A stretch of 64,000 nucleotides of DNA from Pseudomonas chlororaphis subsp. chlororaphis (GCF_003945765.1 NZ_CP027712.1:6448001-6512000); one strand, 5' to 3'; positions 19,328 through 28,732 are shown, counted from the stretch's first letter. Numbers and translations are program-made. Notes: generated by a model from the letters alone, not told the origin.

Positions 19328-20125
19328 TTATAAGCCAGGTTTTTGTGACGCATTGGCGTCGCGTTGAATGACCCGCTTGCGACAGGCATCGCCAAATGCC
19401 TGGAAGATGGCGAGGTAGTGAGGGTTAGAGCTTACCTGCCATTCGGGGTGCCATTGCACCCCCAAAGCAAAAGCCTTGCCTCCCTCGATCGGCGCCCCCT
19501 CGACAGAGAAGGCCTCAATCAACCCATCGGGTGCCAGGGCCTCTATCTTCAGGCCCGGCGCCAGACGTTCAACGCCTTGGCCATGAATAGAATTGACTTC
19601 AATCTGCGCCGGCAGGCCGAGGCCGGCCAGCACCCCGCCCGGCTGTACATGCAGCGCATGGGCCGGAGCGTATTGCACTTCCACCGGCTGGCTATCGTCC
19701 TCACGGTGGTCCATGAACGGACCGGCTTCGTGGACCCGCTGATGCAGGCTGCCGCCGAAGGCCACGTTCATTTCCTGAAAACCGCGGCAGATCCCCAGTA
19801 CCGGAACCCCGGCCGCCACCGCGGCGCGGATCAGCGGCAGGGTGCTGGCATCACGGGCAGGGTCGTGCGCGGTTCCCGGCGCGCTGGCGGGACCGCTATA
19901 GTGAAAAGGTTCGATATTGGAGGGTGAACCGGTAAAGAGGATGCCATCCAGACCGTCCAGAATATCGGACGGGCTCAGAATATCGGCCAGGGACGGGAGG
20001 ATCATGGGCACGCCCTTGGCGGCTACTGCCACGGCGCGGACGTACTTGTCGCCACTGATGTGATAAGCATGCAGACCGATCTGCCTGGAGCAGGCGGTGA
20101 CGCCGATTAACGGCAGGCGAGACAT
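19328..20125 (-). CDS. spuA: Gamma-glutamyl-GABA hydrolase SpuA (class I glutamine amidotransferase family)
   Basis: The 265-residue PuuD-like hydrolase releases glutamate from gamma-glutamylated intermediates such as gamma-glutamyl-GABA. It has the class I amidotransferase triad: the nucleophile Cys in LGICRGFQEMN and the His and Glu in GVQWHPEW. It is the first gene of the spu operon and is transcribed divergently from spuI. The start has GGGGTG upstream (GGGGTGTTTCATG). The length is standard for the family. Confidence 0.9.
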   Translation of the reverse strand: MSRLPLIGVTACSRQIGLHAYHISGDKYVRAVAVAAKGVPMILPSLADILSPSDILDGLDGILFTGSPSNIEPFHYSGPASAPGTAHDPARDASTLPLIRAAVAAGVPVLGICRGFQEMNVAFGGSLHQRVHEAGPFMDHREDDSQPVEVQYAPAHALHVQPGGVLAGLGLPAQIEVNSIHGQGVERLAPGLKIEALAPDGLIEAFSVEGAPIEGGKAFALGVQWHPEWQVSSNPHYLAIFQAFGDACRKRVIQRDANASQKPGL

Positions 20126-20393
20126 GAAACACCCCGGTATTATTGCTGTTATGGGTTTAAATCGAGCTTAGCCTTGTTCATTTTTTTACACAACACCCCC
20201 GTAAAAAATACAACACGGCCCGCTCAAGGCTGCGGCGGCCAAGCCCTCCGAAGCCAGAAAAGCGCCCCAAAAATGCCCCGCAGGCGCTTTTTTAGGGCAA
20301 AAAAGGCCTCGCTTGACTTCGGCATGCCGTTCGGGTTGACTGAAACCTGAAAAGATCAATGATTGATATTTTTAACAACAAAGGTGTTGCATC
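20126..20393. promoter_or_regulatory. Divergent control region between spuA and spuI
   Basis: These 268 bases contain several signals. ACAACAC occurs at 20190-20196 and 20210-20216, exactly 20 bases apart, on the spuA side. A hairpin with GGCGC stem and T6 (20258-20293) resembles a terminator on either strand. ATCAAT-G-ATTGAT, a perfect 6+1+6 palindrome, lies at 20355-20367. CAACA-N4-TGTTG at 20376-20389 encloses the spuI ribosome-binding AAGG. The region is AT-rich around 20180-20215, where the spuA promoter must lie. The cognate repressor, probably a polyamine-responsive PauR-type protein, is inferred. Confidence 0.6.
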
Positions 20394-21770
20394 ATGTCGG
20401 TACCCCCGCGTGCCGTTCAGCTTAACGAAGCGAACGCGTTCCTTAAGGAACATCCTGAGGTTCTGTACGTTGACCTTCTGATTGCGGATATGAATGGTGT
20501 GGTGCGCGGCAAGCGCATCGAACGCACCAGCCTCCACAAGGTTTACGAGAAAGGCATCAACCTGCCGGCCTCTTTATTTGCTCTGGATATCAATGGCTCG
20601 ACGGTGGAAAGCACCGGCCTGGGCCTGGACATCGGCGACGCCGATCGAATCTGCTATCCAATCCCCGATACCCTGTGCAATGAACCCTGGCAGAAGCGCC
20701 CCACCGCGCAACTGCTGATGACCATGCACGAACTCGAAGGCGACCCTTTCTTCGCCGACCCGCGCGAAGTGCTGCGTCAAGTCGTTGCCAAGTTCGACGA
20801 GCTGGGCCTGACCATCTGCGCGGCTTTCGAGCTGGAGTTCTACCTGATCGACCAGGAGAACGTGAATGGCCGGCCACAGCCGCCCCGCTCGCCAATCTCC
20901 GGCAAGCGCCCGCATTCGACCCAGGTCTACCTGATCGACGACCTCGACGAGTACGTCGACTGCCTGCAGGACATTCTCGAAGGCGCGAAAGAACAAGGCA
21001 TCCCGGCCGACGCCATCGTCAAGGAAAGTGCTCCGGCGCAGTTCGAAGTGAACCTGCACCACGTCGCCGACCCGATCAAGGCTTGCGACTATGCGGTACT
21101 GCTCAAGCGTCTGATCAAGAACATCGCCTACGACCATGAGATGGACACCACCTTCATGGCCAAGCCTTACCCAGGCCAGGCGGGTAATGGTCTGCACGTC
21201 CACATTTCGGTCCTGGACAAGGACGGCAAGAATATTTTTGCCAGCGAGGATCCCGAGCAGAACGCCGCACTGCGTCACGCGATCGGCGGTGTGCTCGAGA
21301 CCCTACCGGCGCAGATGGCTTTCCTCTGCCCGAACGTCAACTCCTACCGTCGTTTCGGCGCGCAGTTCTATGTGCCGAACTCGCCGAGCTGGGGCCTGGA
21401 CAACCGTACCGTGGCCATTCGCGTACCGACCGGTTCTTCCGATGCCGTGCGCATCGAACACCGTGTCGCCGGTGCCGATGCCAACCCGTACCTGCTGATG
21501 GCTTCGGTGCTGGCGGGCGTGCACCACGGTCTGGTCAACAAGGTGGAACCGGGCGCGCCAACCGAAGGCAACTCCTACGAGCAGAACGAGCAGAGCCTGC
21601 CGAACAACCTGCGCGATGCGTTGCGCGAGCTGGACGACAGCGAAGTCATGGCCAAGTACATCGATCCGAAATACATCGATATCTTCGTGGCCTGTAAAGA
21701 AAGCGAGCTGGAGGAGTTCGAGCACTCGATCTCCGACCTCGAGTACAACTGGTACCTGCACACCGTGTAA
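20394..21770 (+). CDS. spuI: Gamma-glutamylpolyamine synthetase SpuI (glutamine-synthetase family)
   Basis: The 458-residue member of the PauA group ligates glutamate to polyamines. Glutamine-synthetase motifs are intact: ELEFYLID, QAGNGLHVHIS, DNRTVAIRVP and GADANPYLL, together with an N-terminal beta-grasp domain. It is divergent from spuABCDEFGH, the arrangement known in P. aeruginosa for spuI (PA0296). AAGG lies 9 bases before the ATG inside a CAACA/TGTTG inverted repeat. A strong terminator follows, so it is probably monocistronic. Which polyamine it prefers cannot be read from sequence. Confidence 0.88.
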   Translation: MSVPPRAVQLNEANAFLKEHPEVLYVDLLIADMNGVVRGKRIERTSLHKVYEKGINLPASLFALDINGSTVESTGLGLDIGDADRICYPIPDTLCNEPWQKRPTAQLLMTMHELEGDPFFADPREVLRQVVAKFDELGLTICAAFELEFYLIDQENVNGRPQPPRSPISGKRPHSTQVYLIDDLDEYVDCLQDILEGAKEQGIPADAIVKESAPAQFEVNLHHVADPIKACDYAVLLKRLIKNIAYDHEMDTTFMAKPYPGQAGNGLHVHISVLDKDGKNIFASEDPEQNAALRHAIGGVLETLPAQMAFLCPNVNSYRRFGAQFYVPNSPSWGLDNRTVAIRVPTGSSDAVRIEHRVAGADANPYLLMASVLAGVHHGLVNKVEPGAPTEGNSYEQNEQSLPNNLRDALRELDDSEVMAKYIDPKYIDIFVACKESELEEFEHSISDLEYNWYLHTV

Positions 21771-21781
21771 GCGGCTGCTGC

Positions 21782-21822
21782 AAAAAAACGCCACCGGCCG
21801 CAAAGGCCCGTGGCGTTTTTTT
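21782..21822 (+). terminator. Rho-independent terminator after spuI
   Basis: ACGCCAC and GTGGCGT form the stem, with an inner GGCC/GGCC pairing, preceded by A7 and followed by T7. It begins 12 bases after the spuI stop codon. Confidence 0.9.
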
Positions 21823-21840
21823 ATGGCCGCCTTGCGGCGG

Positions 21841-21917
21841 ATCGCGGGCAAGCCTCGCTCCTACAGGATCGGAGCGTATGCCATTTCCATCTTGCAGGAG
21901 CGAGGCTTGCCCGCGAA
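21841..21917. repeat. REP-type inverted pair, GTAGGAGCGAGGCTTGCCCGCG family
   Basis: CGCGGGCAAGCCTCGCTCCTAC on the left and the inverted copy GCAGGAGCGAGGCTTGCCCGCG on the right flank about 30 bases. This is the common Pseudomonas REP sequence. Further copies occur at 27715, 34741 and 61923, and a degraded one at 63583. Confidence 0.85.
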
Positions 21918-21981
21918 GGCGTCCTGGCAGACAACACCCGACACGCCTCGTACAATGCCCGCTGCCCCGCAGGAGACTCCC

Positions 21982-22617
21982 ATGACACGCGTAGCCACCC
22001 CCCGCAAACCCCGCGCACGCAGCCAGGCCCGGATCGACTCGATACTCGATGCCGCCCGCACCCTGCTTGCCGCCGAGGGCGTGGCCAGCCTGTCGATCTA
22101 CAGCGTGGCCGAGCGCGCGGAGATTCCGCCCTCCTCGGTCTACCACTTCTTCGCCAGCGTTCCCGCCCTGCTCGAAGCCCTGACCGCCGACGTCCACGCC
22201 GCGTTCCGCGCCTGCCTGCAAGAACCCATCGACCACGCAGCCCTGGGCAACTGGCACGACCTGTCGCGCCTGGTCGAACAGCGCATGCTCGCCATCTACA
22301 GCGCCGACGCCGCGGCCCGCCAGTTGATCCTGGCCCAGCATGGCCTCACCGAGGTCACCCAGGCCGACCGCCAGCACGACATCGAACTGGGCGACCTGAT
22401 GCACAAGCTGTTCGACCAGCACTTCCAGCTGCCAGCGCTGCCCGCGGACGTCGATGTGTTCGCCCTGGCCATGGAACTGGGCGACCGCGTCTACGCGCGC
22501 TCGGTCCAGCAGCATGGGCAAATCACTGAGCGCATGGCCGAGGAAGGCATGCGGGTGTTCGATGCCTACCTGGGGCTGTACCTGCCGCCTTACCTGCCAA
22601 AGCGCACGCCCCTGTAG
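21982..22617 (+). CDS. TetR/AcrR family transcriptional regulator
   Basis: The 211-residue repressor-type protein has an N-terminal helix-turn-helix (about residues 18-65, RIDSILDAARTLLAAEG... SVAERAEIPPSSVYHFF). Its C-terminal helical ligand domain gives no clue to the inducer. GGAG lies 6 bases before the ATG. Its neighbours are spuI upstream and the convergent ssu operon downstream. In P. aeruginosa the TetR regulator aguR lies near this locus, but the agu genes are absent here, so I do not assign that name. The stop codon and the last leucine codon lie inside the repeat element starting at 22613. Confidence 0.8.
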   Translation: MTRVATPRKPRARSQARIDSILDAARTLLAAEGVASLSIYSVAERAEIPPSSVYHFFASVPALLEALTADVHAAFRACLQEPIDHAALGNWHDLSRLVEQRMLAIYSADAAARQLILAQHGLTEVTQADRQHDIELGDLMHKLFDQHFQLPALPADVDVFALAMELGDRVYARSVQQHGQITERMAEEGMRVFDAYLGLYLPPYLPKRTPL

Positions 22618-22774
22618 CCGCTGCCGAGCTCGCGAGGCTGCGTCCGGCCGCAACGCGGCCGCAAAACCAGGCCATGCATGCCCTCGGATAAACCACCGAT
22701 ACCAAGCTTGCAAAGGCTGCGTCGGAATGCCGCCCACCTCGATCGCAGCCTCGCAGGGCTCGGCAGCGGCTACA
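22613..22774. repeat. Inverted-repeat element, TGTAGCCGCTGCCG family
   Basis: The left end TGTAGCCGCTGCCGAG and right end CTCGGCAGCGGCTACA are perfect inverted copies, enclosing about 130 bases with further GCAGCC-type arms. It overlaps the last five bases of the TetR gene, supplying its TAG stop codon. Confidence 0.75.
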
Positions 22775-22788
22775 GCCGTCAGCGCCCA

Positions 22789-22808
22789 CAAAAAAGCCCC
22801 GAAGGGCT
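22789..22808 (-). terminator. Terminator of the ssu operon
   Basis: On the minus strand AGCCC-TTCG-GGGCT is followed by T6, about 30 bases downstream of the ssuF stop. The very stable UUCG tetraloop supports a real terminator. Confidence 0.85.
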
Positions 22809-22840
22809 CACGCCATCCGGGGCCGGTTGTCGCGCACCGG

Positions 22841-23056
22841 TCACAACTTGGCGATCGATACCTCGGTGGATTTCACGAACGCGATCACTTCGCTGCCGAT
22901 CGCCAGCTCCAGCTCCCGCACCGAACGGGTGGTAATCACCGACGTGACGATACCGGAGGCGGTCTGCACGTCGATTTCCGAGAGCACGTCGCCTTCGACG
23001 ATTTCCTTGATGGTGCCTTTGAACTGGTTGCGAACGTTGATGGCCTTGATAGTCAT
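22841..23056 (-). CDS. ssuF: Molybdopterin-binding (TOBE/molbindin) protein SsuF
   Basis: The 71-residue single Mop/TOBE domain protein begins MTIKAINVRNQFKG and contains the molbindin pattern VEGDVLSEIDVQTASGIVTSVIT. Such proteins bind oxyanions such as molybdate; in P. putida SsuF is the last product of ssuEADCBF and is needed for full growth on sulfonates, by an unclear mechanism. It lies 37 bases after ssuB and is followed by the operon terminator. The upstream in-frame extension has no start signal or family match. Confidence 0.88.
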   Translation of the reverse strand: MTIKAINVRNQFKGTIKEIVEGDVLSEIDVQTASGIVTSVITTRSVRELELAIGSEVIAFVKSTEVSIAKL

Positions 23057-23093
23057 GATGTTGATTCCTGTCGTGGTAGAGGGAGTGAGGTTA

Positions 23094-23900
23094 TTACTGA
23101 GCCCAGCGCAATTGCGTGGGCAAGGGTGAAACGGGTTCCGGCTCGGGCGGCGACCCGGGCAGCGACAACACGCGGTTGAGTACTTCGGCTTCCAGCGCCG
23201 CCAATCGATGGGAGCCACGCACCCGTGGGCGCGGCAGCTCCACCAGCAGATCGAGACCGACCTCGCCTTCTTCGATCAGGATCACCCGGTCGGCCACCGC
23301 CACCGCTTCGCTGACATCGTGGGTCACCAGCAGGACGGTGAAACCATGCTGCTGCCACAGGCGCTCGATCAGTTGCTGCATCTCGATCCGGGTCAGGGCA
23401 TCCAGCGCGCCCAGGGGCTCGTCCAGCAGCAACAGGCGTGGCTGGTGAATCAGCGCCCGGGCCAGAGCCACACGCTGCTTCTGGCCACCGGACAAGGCGG
23501 CCGGCCACTCATTGGCGCGGTCGGCCAGGCCCACCGCCTCCAGGGCTTCCAGGGCCTGCGGGCGCCAGTCGCCCGTGAGGCCCAGGCCGACGTTGTCGAT
23601 GACTTTCTTCCAGGGCAGCAGGCGCGCCTCCTGGAACATCAGGCGGGTGTCCTCGATGGCCTGGCTCAGCGGCGCGGCACCGGCCAGCAATTCGCCGCCG
23701 GTGGGTTTGTCGAGGCCGGCCAGCAAGCGCAGCAAGGTGCTCTTGCCGCAGCCGCTACGGCCGACCACCGCGACGAATTGCCCGGCCGGAATATGCAGGT
23801 CGATCTCGCGCAACACCTGGCGCGAACCGAAGGTCTTTTGCAGCTTGCGCACCGCCAGCGGAATACCGCGCAGCAGGCGTGGAGGTTGTTGAGCCGTCAT
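23094..23900 (-). CDS. ssuB: Aliphatic sulfonate ABC transporter ATP-binding protein SsuB
   Basis: The 268-residue ATPase energises sulfonate import. It shows Walker [10 protein letters not shown] (about residues 46-54), the Q-loop region [12 protein letters not shown], signature [15 protein letters not shown], Walker [13 protein letters not shown] and VTHDVSEAV. Length and motifs match the NitT/TauT/SsuB family. GGGAGG lies 6 bases before the ATG, and the start overlaps the ssuC stop by 4 bases. It is encoded with SsuA (binding protein) and SsuC (permease). Confidence 0.92.
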   Translation of the reverse strand: MTAQQPPRLLRGIPLAVRKLQKTFGSRQVLREIDLHIPAGQFVAVVGRSGCGKSTLLRLLAGLDKPTGGELLAGAAPLSQAIEDTRLMFQEARLLPWKKVIDNVGLGLTGDWRPQALEALEAVGLADRANEWPAALSGGQKQRVALARALIHQPRLLLLDEPLGALDALTRIEMQQLIERLWQQHGFTVLLVTHDVSEAVAVADRVILIEEGEVGLDLLVELPRPRVRGSHRLAALEAEVLNRVLSLPGSPPEPEPVSPLPTQLRWAQ

Positions 23901-24685
23901 TGCGCACCTCCCTTGGCCACTTGATAGGCCGGATGCCAACGCAGCCAGGCACGCTCCAGACCACGCGCGGCGAGGTCCGCCAGTTTGCCGAGCACGGCAT
24001 ACAGGACGATGGCCAGTACCACCACGTCGGTCTGCAGGAACTCCCGGGCGTTCATCGCCAGATAACCGATGCCCGAGCTGGCGGAGATGGTTTCCGCGAC
24101 GATCAGCGTCAGCCACATAAAGCCCAGGGCGAAACGCACGCCCACCAGGATCGAAGGCAAGGCGCCCGGCAGGATCACCTGGCGGAACAGGGCGAAGCCG
24201 GACAGGCCATAGCTGCGCGCCATTTCCACCAGCGCCGGGTCGACGTTGCGGATGCCGTGATAAGTGTTCAGGTAGATCGGGAACAGGGTGCCCAGGGCCA
24301 CCAGGAAAATCTTCGCCGACTCATCGATGCCGAACCACAGGATCACCAGGGGAATCAGCGCCAGGTGCGGCACGTTGCGGATCATCTGCACCGAGCTGTC
24401 CAGCAGGCGCTCGCCCCACTTCGACAGGCCGGTGATAAAGCCCAGGGCCAGGCCGATGCCGCCGCCGATCAGGAAACCGATCGCCGCGCGCCAGCCGCTG
24501 ATAGCCAGGTGGGTCCAGATTTCGCCGCTGCGCACCAGGCCGACCCCGGCTTCGATCACTGCGCTGGGTGCCGGCAGGATCCGCGTCGACAGCCAGCCGG
24601 CCGAGACCGACAACTGCCATACCGCCAGTAACAGCAGCGGCAGGGCCCAGGGCGCCAGGCGATGGAACAAGGTTTGTCTGTTCAT
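23897..24685 (-). CDS. ssuC: Aliphatic sulfonate ABC transporter permease SsuC
   Basis: The 262-residue membrane protein has about six helices, the first being [17 protein letters not shown]. It carries the ATPase-docking loop [19 protein letters not shown], and C-terminal [16 protein letters not shown] is typical of TauC/SsuC permeases. It acts as a homodimer with SsuB. It starts 9 bases after the ssuD stop and overlaps ssuB. Confidence 0.92.
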   Translation of the reverse strand: MNRQTLFHRLAPWALPLLLLAVWQLSVSAGWLSTRILPAPSAVIEAGVGLVRSGEIWTHLAISGWRAAIGFLIGGGIGLALGFITGLSKWGERLLDSSVQMIRNVPHLALIPLVILWFGIDESAKIFLVALGTLFPIYLNTYHGIRNVDPALVEMARSYGLSGFALFRQVILPGALPSILVGVRFALGFMWLTLIVAETISASSGIGYLAMNAREFLQTDVVVLAIVLYAVLGKLADLAARGLERAWLRWHPAYQVAKGGAQ

Positions 24686-24694
24686 GGCCGCGCC

Positions 24695-25843
24695 TCAGCT
24701 CTGGGACGCAGCTTTGGGGATGATGTCGTTGGCGACCATTTCGCCGAACGGGCTGACGTACCCGGCGCCCTTGGGCAACTCGGGACGTTCGATATCCAGG
24801 TGCGGGAACAGCAGCTCGGCCACCCGGTACGACTCTTCCAGGTGGGGATAACCGGAGAAGATAAAGGTGTCGATACCGAGGTCCGCGTACTCCTGCATCC
24901 GCGCCGCCACGGTCGGGCCATCGCCGACCAGCGCAGTGCCCGCGCCGCCCCGCACCAGGCCAACGCCGGCCCAGAGGTTGGGGCTGACTTCCAGTTTGTC
25001 GCGGCGCCCGCCATGCAGGGCCGCCATGCGTTGCTGGCCGACCGAATCGAAGCGCGCCAGGGACGCCTGGGCGCGGGCGATGGTGTCGTCGTCCAGATGG
25101 GAGATCAGGCGCTCGGCCGCCTGCCAGGCCTCGGCGTTGGTTTCGCGCACGATCACGTGCAGGCGAATGCCAAAGCGCACGCTGCGCCCCTGCTTGGCGG
25201 CCTTGGCCCGGACCTGCTCGATCTTCTCGGCCACCGCGGCCGGTGGTTCGCCCCAGGTCAGGACCATGTCCACCTGCTCGGCGGCCAGGTCCTGCGCGGC
25301 TTCCGAAGAGCCGCCGAAGTACAGCGGCGGACGCGGTTGCTGGATCGGCGGATAAAGCAACTTGGCGCCCTTCACGCTGATGTGCTGGCCGTCGTAATCG
25401 ACGGTTTCGCCTTCCAGCACCCGGCGCCAGATGCGGGTGAATTCCACCGAAGCCTGGTAGCGCTCTTCATGGCTGAGGAACAGGCCGTCGCCGGCCAGTT
25501 CGTCCGGATCGCCGCCGGTCACCAGATTGAACAGCGCCCGGCCACCGGACAGGCGATCCAGGGTCGCCGCCTGGCGCGCCGCCACCGTCGGAGAAATGAT
25601 CCCGGGGCGCAGGGCGACCAGGAACTTCAGGCGCTGGGTCACCGGGATCAGCGAGGCCGCCACCAGCCAGGAGTCCTCGCAGGAGCGTCCGGTGGGGATC
25701 AGCACGCCGCCGAAACCGAGGCGGTCGGCCGCCTGAGCGATCTGCTGCAGATAGCCGTGGTCGACGACGCGAGCGCCTTCGGCGGTGCCAAGGTAATGGC
25801 CGTCGCCGTGGGTGGGCAGGAACCAGAAAATATTGAGGCTCAT
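24695..25843 (-). CDS. ssuD: FMNH2-dependent alkanesulfonate monooxygenase SsuD
   Basis: The 382-residue member of the bacterial luciferase-like flavin monooxygenases uses FMNH2 supplied by SsuE and O2 to cleave alkanesulfonates into aldehyde and sulfite. The N-terminus [19 protein letters not shown] is characteristic, with [15 protein letters not shown] and [15 protein letters not shown] further along. AGGAGA lies 6 bases before the ATG. It is encoded 25 bases after ssuA and is cytosolic. Confidence 0.95.
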   Translation of the reverse strand: MSLNIFWFLPTHGDGHYLGTAEGARVVDHGYLQQIAQAADRLGFGGVLIPTGRSCEDSWLVAASLIPVTQRLKFLVALRPGIISPTVAARQAATLDRLSGGRALFNLVTGGDPDELAGDGLFLSHEERYQASVEFTRIWRRVLEGETVDYDGQHISVKGAKLLYPPIQQPRPPLYFGGSSEAAQDLAAEQVDMVLTWGEPPAAVAEKIEQVRAKAAKQGRSVRFGIRLHVIVRETNAEAWQAAERLISHLDDDTIARAQASLARFDSVGQQRMAALHGGRRDKLEVSPNLWAGVGLVRGGAGTALVGDGPTVAARMQEYADLGIDTFIFSGYPHLEESYRVAELLFPHLDIERPELPKGAGYVSPFGEMVANDIIPKAASQS

Positions 25844-25868
25844 GGAGTTGTCTCCTAAGGGGATCGAG

Positions 25869-26837
25869 TTACGGCGCTTTGGCAACGGCGGCTGGAGGCG
25901 TCCAGATCACGTCTTTGATACTCAGGGGTTTGGGAATCAGCTTGAGCTGGTGGAAGCTGTCGGCGATTTTCTGCTGGGCCGCCACCACGTCCGGGGTCAG
26001 GAAGTGCGCGCCATAGCCCTGGCGCTTCACCGAGGTCAGGGTGATGTCCGCCGGCAGGCCGAGCAGTGGCGCCACCTGCTGGGTCACTTCGTCCGGGTTG
26101 GCCTTGGACCACTCGCCCACCATGCGCACTTCTTCCACCAGGGTCTTGATCACCTCGGGATGCTGTTGCGCGTAGGGTTTGGTCGCCAGGTAGAACTGGT
26201 GGTTGTCGACGATGCCGCTGCCATCACGCAGGGTGCGGGCTTGCAGCTGCTTCTCGGCCGCCGCCTGATAGGGGTCCCAGATCACCCAGGCATCGACGCT
26301 GCCACGCTCGAAGGCGGCGCGGGCATCGGCGGGCGGCAGGAACACGGTCTGGATGTCGCTGTACTTGAGGCCGGCGTCTTCGAGGGCGCGGACCAGCAGG
26401 TAGTGCACGTTGGAGCCCTTGTTGAGGACCACCTTCTTGCCCTTGAGCTCCGCCACCGACTTGATAGGCGAATCCTTGGGGACCAGGATCGCTTCGCTGG
26501 TCGGCGCCGGTGGCTCGTAGGCCACGTACAACAGGTCGGCACCGGCGGCCTGGGCGAATACGGGAGGAGTCTCGCCGGTGACGCCGAAGTCGATGGAGCC
26601 GACGTTCAGCCCTTCCAGCAGTTGCGGGCCACCGGGGAACTCAGTCCATTGCACCTGCACGCCCTGCTCCGCCAGGCGCTTCTCCAGCGAGCCCTTGGCC
26701 TTGAGCAGCACCAGGGTGCCGTATTTCTGATAGCCGATACGCAGGGTCTCGGCCGCTTGGGCTTGAACGATGGCGCCGAAGGACACAGCCGCAGCAAACA
26801 GAGCGACCAGACCACGACGCAAAATCACAGGGCGCAT
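25869..26837 (-). CDS. ssuA: Aliphatic sulfonate periplasmic binding protein SsuA
   Basis: The 322-residue binding protein has a signal peptide (about residues 1-29, ending AQAAE). It has the NMT1/SsuA fold with [33 protein letters not shown] and [16 protein letters not shown]. It captures aliphatic sulfonates for SsuBC. AAGGAGA lies 6 bases before the ATG. It is the second gene of ssuEADCBF. Confidence 0.93.
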   Translation of the reverse strand: MRPVILRRGLVALFAAAVSFGAIVQAQAAETLRIGYQKYGTLVLLKAKGSLEKRLAEQGVQVQWTEFPGGPQLLEGLNVGSIDFGVTGETPPVFAQAAGADLLYVAYEPPAPTSEAILVPKDSPIKSVAELKGKKVVLNKGSNVHYLLVRALEDAGLKYSDIQTVFLPPADARAAFERGSVDAWVIWDPYQAAAEKQLQARTLRDGSGIVDNHQFYLATKPYAQQHPEVIKTLVEEVRMVGEWSKANPDEVTQQVAPLLGLPADITLTSVKRQGYGAHFLTPDVVAAQQKIADSFHQLKLIPKPLSIKDVIWTPPAAVAKAP

Positions 26838-26915
26838 GGCGCTCTCCTTTTTGCTGTTGGGTTTTGGCTGCACCTGCTAGGCCGTTGGCGGCTAAGTAAG
26901 GCCAGTACTTCGGAC

Positions 26916-27509
26916 TCAAATGCTCCAGCGAGCACTCAACAAACGGTCATTCAACAGATTCGGGTCCAGCGGCTTGGGACGCCGCGCCATGGCGCTGTGG
27001 AACTGTTCCAGGGCTTCGCGCAGACGCTGCTCCAGCGCTGGCGCCAGCTGCGCCTGGGCGCTGCCTTCGCCGTAGGCGATCTGGCTGTCCTCGGCGAAGA
27101 TGCCCTGGAGCATCTCCTGGGCCTTCAGGGCCGACAGCACCGGCTTGAGCGCGTAGTCCACCGCCAGCATGTGGGCGATGCTGCCGCCCGTGGCCATCGG
27201 CAGCACCACCTTGTGGTTCAGGGCGCGTTCCGGCAGCAGGTCGAGCACGGTTTTCAGCGCGCCGGAAAACGATGCCTTGTAGACCGGGGTGGCGATCAGC
27301 AAGCCGTCGGCCTGTTCGATCTGTTGCAACAGGTCGATCACCATCGGGCTGTCGAAGCGCGCATGGAGCAGGTCCTCGGCCGGGAAATCCCGGACCTGAT
27401 AGTCGACCACTTCCACACCTTGTTGCTGCAACCAGCGTTTGGCGTGTTCCAGCAGCACCCCGGAGCGGGAGCGTTGGCTGGGACTGCCACCGAGTGAGAC
27501 GACCAGCAT
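26916..27509 (-). CDS. ssuE: NAD(P)H-dependent FMN reductase SsuE
   Basis: The 197-residue flavodoxin-like reductase provides FMNH2 to SsuD. The FMN phosphate-binding segment [11 protein letters not shown] and the [13 protein letters not shown] loop identify the family. It is the first gene of the sulfonate operon, starting after an AT-rich leader with a palindrome. AAAGG precedes the ATG by about 10 bases. Regulation by sulfur limitation through CysB or a CysB-like activator is expected from other pseudomonads but not shown here. Confidence 0.92.
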   Translation of the reverse strand: MLVVSLGGSPSQRSRSGVLLEHAKRWLQQQGVEVVDYQVRDFPAEDLLHARFDSPMVIDLLQQIEQADGLLIATPVYKASFSGALKTVLDLLPERALNHKVVLPMATGGSIAHMLAVDYALKPVLSALKAQEMLQGIFAEDSQIAYGEGSAQAQLAPALEQRLREALEQFHSAMARRPKPLDPNLLNDRLLSARWSI

Positions 27510-27660
27510 GCAGAGGTTTCCTTTAGCGGTAATGGGCGATTCGCGGTTTGCGATCTCGCTGAGCTGAGCAGACCTTAACAGCCTATTTATATATCCATAA
27601 ATCTTATTTTTTCATTTGTTTATTCATTAAATGAATATAAGAAAAGCCATTTTCCAGGCA
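27510..27660 (-). promoter_or_regulatory. Promoter and leader region of ssuE
   Basis: The stretch 27575-27660 is strikingly AT-rich for this chromosome. It contains TATTCATT-A-AATGAATA (27621-27637), an inverted repeat with 8-bp arms, and nearby CATAAATCTTA. This fits an activator site of the LysR (CysB/Cbl) type, but the regulator is inferred. With the lsfA terminator (27661-27690) and the repeat at 27715-27812 it accounts for the whole 312-base gap. Confidence 0.5.
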
Positions 27661-27690
27661 AAAAAATAGGCCGTCGAAACGGCCCAAAAA
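27661..27690 (-). terminator. Terminator of lsfA
   Basis: GGCCGT-TTCG-ACGGCC on the minus strand is followed by TATTTTTT. It lies about 130 bases downstream of the lsfA stop, beyond a repeat element, and isolates lsfA from ssuE. Confidence 0.8.
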
Positions 27691-27714
27691 CCCCTGCTTT
27701 GTGAATACGGCCCC

Positions 27715-27812
27715 GTAGGAGCGAGGCTTGCCCGCGATAGCGTCATCCCTGACCCAGCGCGCCGAATCGCGCTTTTCGCGGGCAAGTCGGATCGCCGCCC
27801 GCTCGCTCCTAC
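27715..27812. repeat. REP-type inverted pair, GTAGGAGCGAGGCTTGCCCGCG family
   Basis: GTAGGAGCGAGGCTTGCCCGCGATAG at the left and CGCGGGCAAGTCGGATCGC...GCTCGCTCCTAC at the right form an inverted pair. The right arm is interrupted by extra bases. It lies immediately downstream of lsfA. Confidence 0.8.
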
Positions 27813-27821
27813 GGTCTTGGG

Positions 27822-28460
27822 TCAGCGATTCGGCTGTGGAGTCAGGCGCAGGTAGGGTTTGACCGCGCGATAACCTTTGGGGAAGCGTTTCTTGATTTCC
27901 TCTTCGTCCTTGAGCGACGGCACGATCACCACTTCATCACCGTCCTGCCAGTTGGCCGGGGTGGCCACCTTGTAGTTGTCGGTGAGTTGCAGCGAGTCGA
28001 TCACCCGCAGGATCTCGTGGAAGTTGCGCCCGGTGCTGGCCGGATAAGTGATGGTCAGGCGCACCTTCTTGTTCGGGTCGATGACGAACAGCGAACGCAC
28101 GGTCAGGGTGTCGTTGGCATTCGGGTGGATCAGGTCGTACAGGTCCGAGACCTTGCGGTCGGCGTCGGCCAGGATCGGGAAGTTGACGAGGGTGTTCTGG
28201 GTTTCGTTGATGTCCTCGATCCACTTGTGGTGCGAGTCCACCGGGTCCACCGACAGGGCAATGGCTTTCACGCCGCGCTGGGCGAACTGGTCCTTGAGCT
28301 TGGCGGTGAATCCCAGTTCGGTGGTGCACACTGGGGTGAAGTCCGCCGGATGGGAAAACAGCACGCCCCAACTGTCGCCGAGCCACTCGTGGAAGCGAAT
28401 CTTGCCGGCACTGGAATCCTGTTCGAAGTCGGGGGCGATGTCGCCAAGTCTGAGGCTCAT
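27822..28460 (-). CDS. lsfA: 1-Cys peroxiredoxin LsfA
   Basis: The 212-residue Prx6-type peroxiredoxin reduces hydrogen peroxide and organic hydroperoxides. The peroxidatic cysteine is in PADFTPVCTTELG (about residue 45), with the conserved Thr and a distal Arg. The C-terminal dimerisation domain is full length and there is no resolving cysteine. In P. putida and P. aeruginosa lsfA lies upstream of ssu genes and responds to sulfate limitation and oxidants. It has its own AT-rich upstream region and a terminator before ssuE. Confidence 0.93.
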   Translation of the reverse strand: MSLRLGDIAPDFEQDSSAGKIRFHEWLGDSWGVLFSHPADFTPVCTTELGFTAKLKDQFAQRGVKAIALSVDPVDSHHKWIEDINETQNTLVNFPILADADRKVSDLYDLIHPNANDTLTVRSLFVIDPNKKVRLTITYPASTGRNFHEILRVIDSLQLTDNYKVATPANWQDGDEVVIVPSLKDEEEIKKRFPKGYRAVKPYLRLTPQPNR

Positions 28461-28691
28461 GTTGCTGCTCCTGTGAGTGCGTTATGAGCCCTACTGTGCC
28501 TGTGCCTGGGAATATTTAAAAAGAATAAATATCGATTTATTTAGACTGTAAAGGAATATTAAAAATCTCTTCACTGGATTCGCGCACGCCCAGGGCACAC
28601 CATCCTCGACAAGGTTCGAGAAGGCCTTGAGTAGCTGTAAAGAGGGGTTTCGGGGAGGACCTGCGGGGGTGGGTCCGACCTGGATGACAAC

Positions 28692-28723
28692 ACCTCGCCC
28701 GGCATTGCGCCGGGCGAGGTTTT
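28692..28723 (-). terminator. Hairpin after the oprE-like porin gene
   Basis: ACCTCGCCCGGC and GCCGGGCGAGGT form a perfect 12-bp stem with a 5-base loop. It begins 10 bases after the porin stop on the minus strand. The T-run is better on the plus strand (TTTT), so it may work in both directions. The rest of the 272-base gap to lsfA is AT-rich (28500-28570), where the lsfA promoter must lie; I see nothing else in it. Confidence 0.7.
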
Positions 28724-28732
28724 AACGTCGGA

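Noticed and set aside
21982..22617. Naming the TetR regulator AguR
   Set aside because: The aguBA agmatine genes that AguR controls in P. aeruginosa are not adjacent here, and the TetR ligand domain gives no evidence for agmatine.
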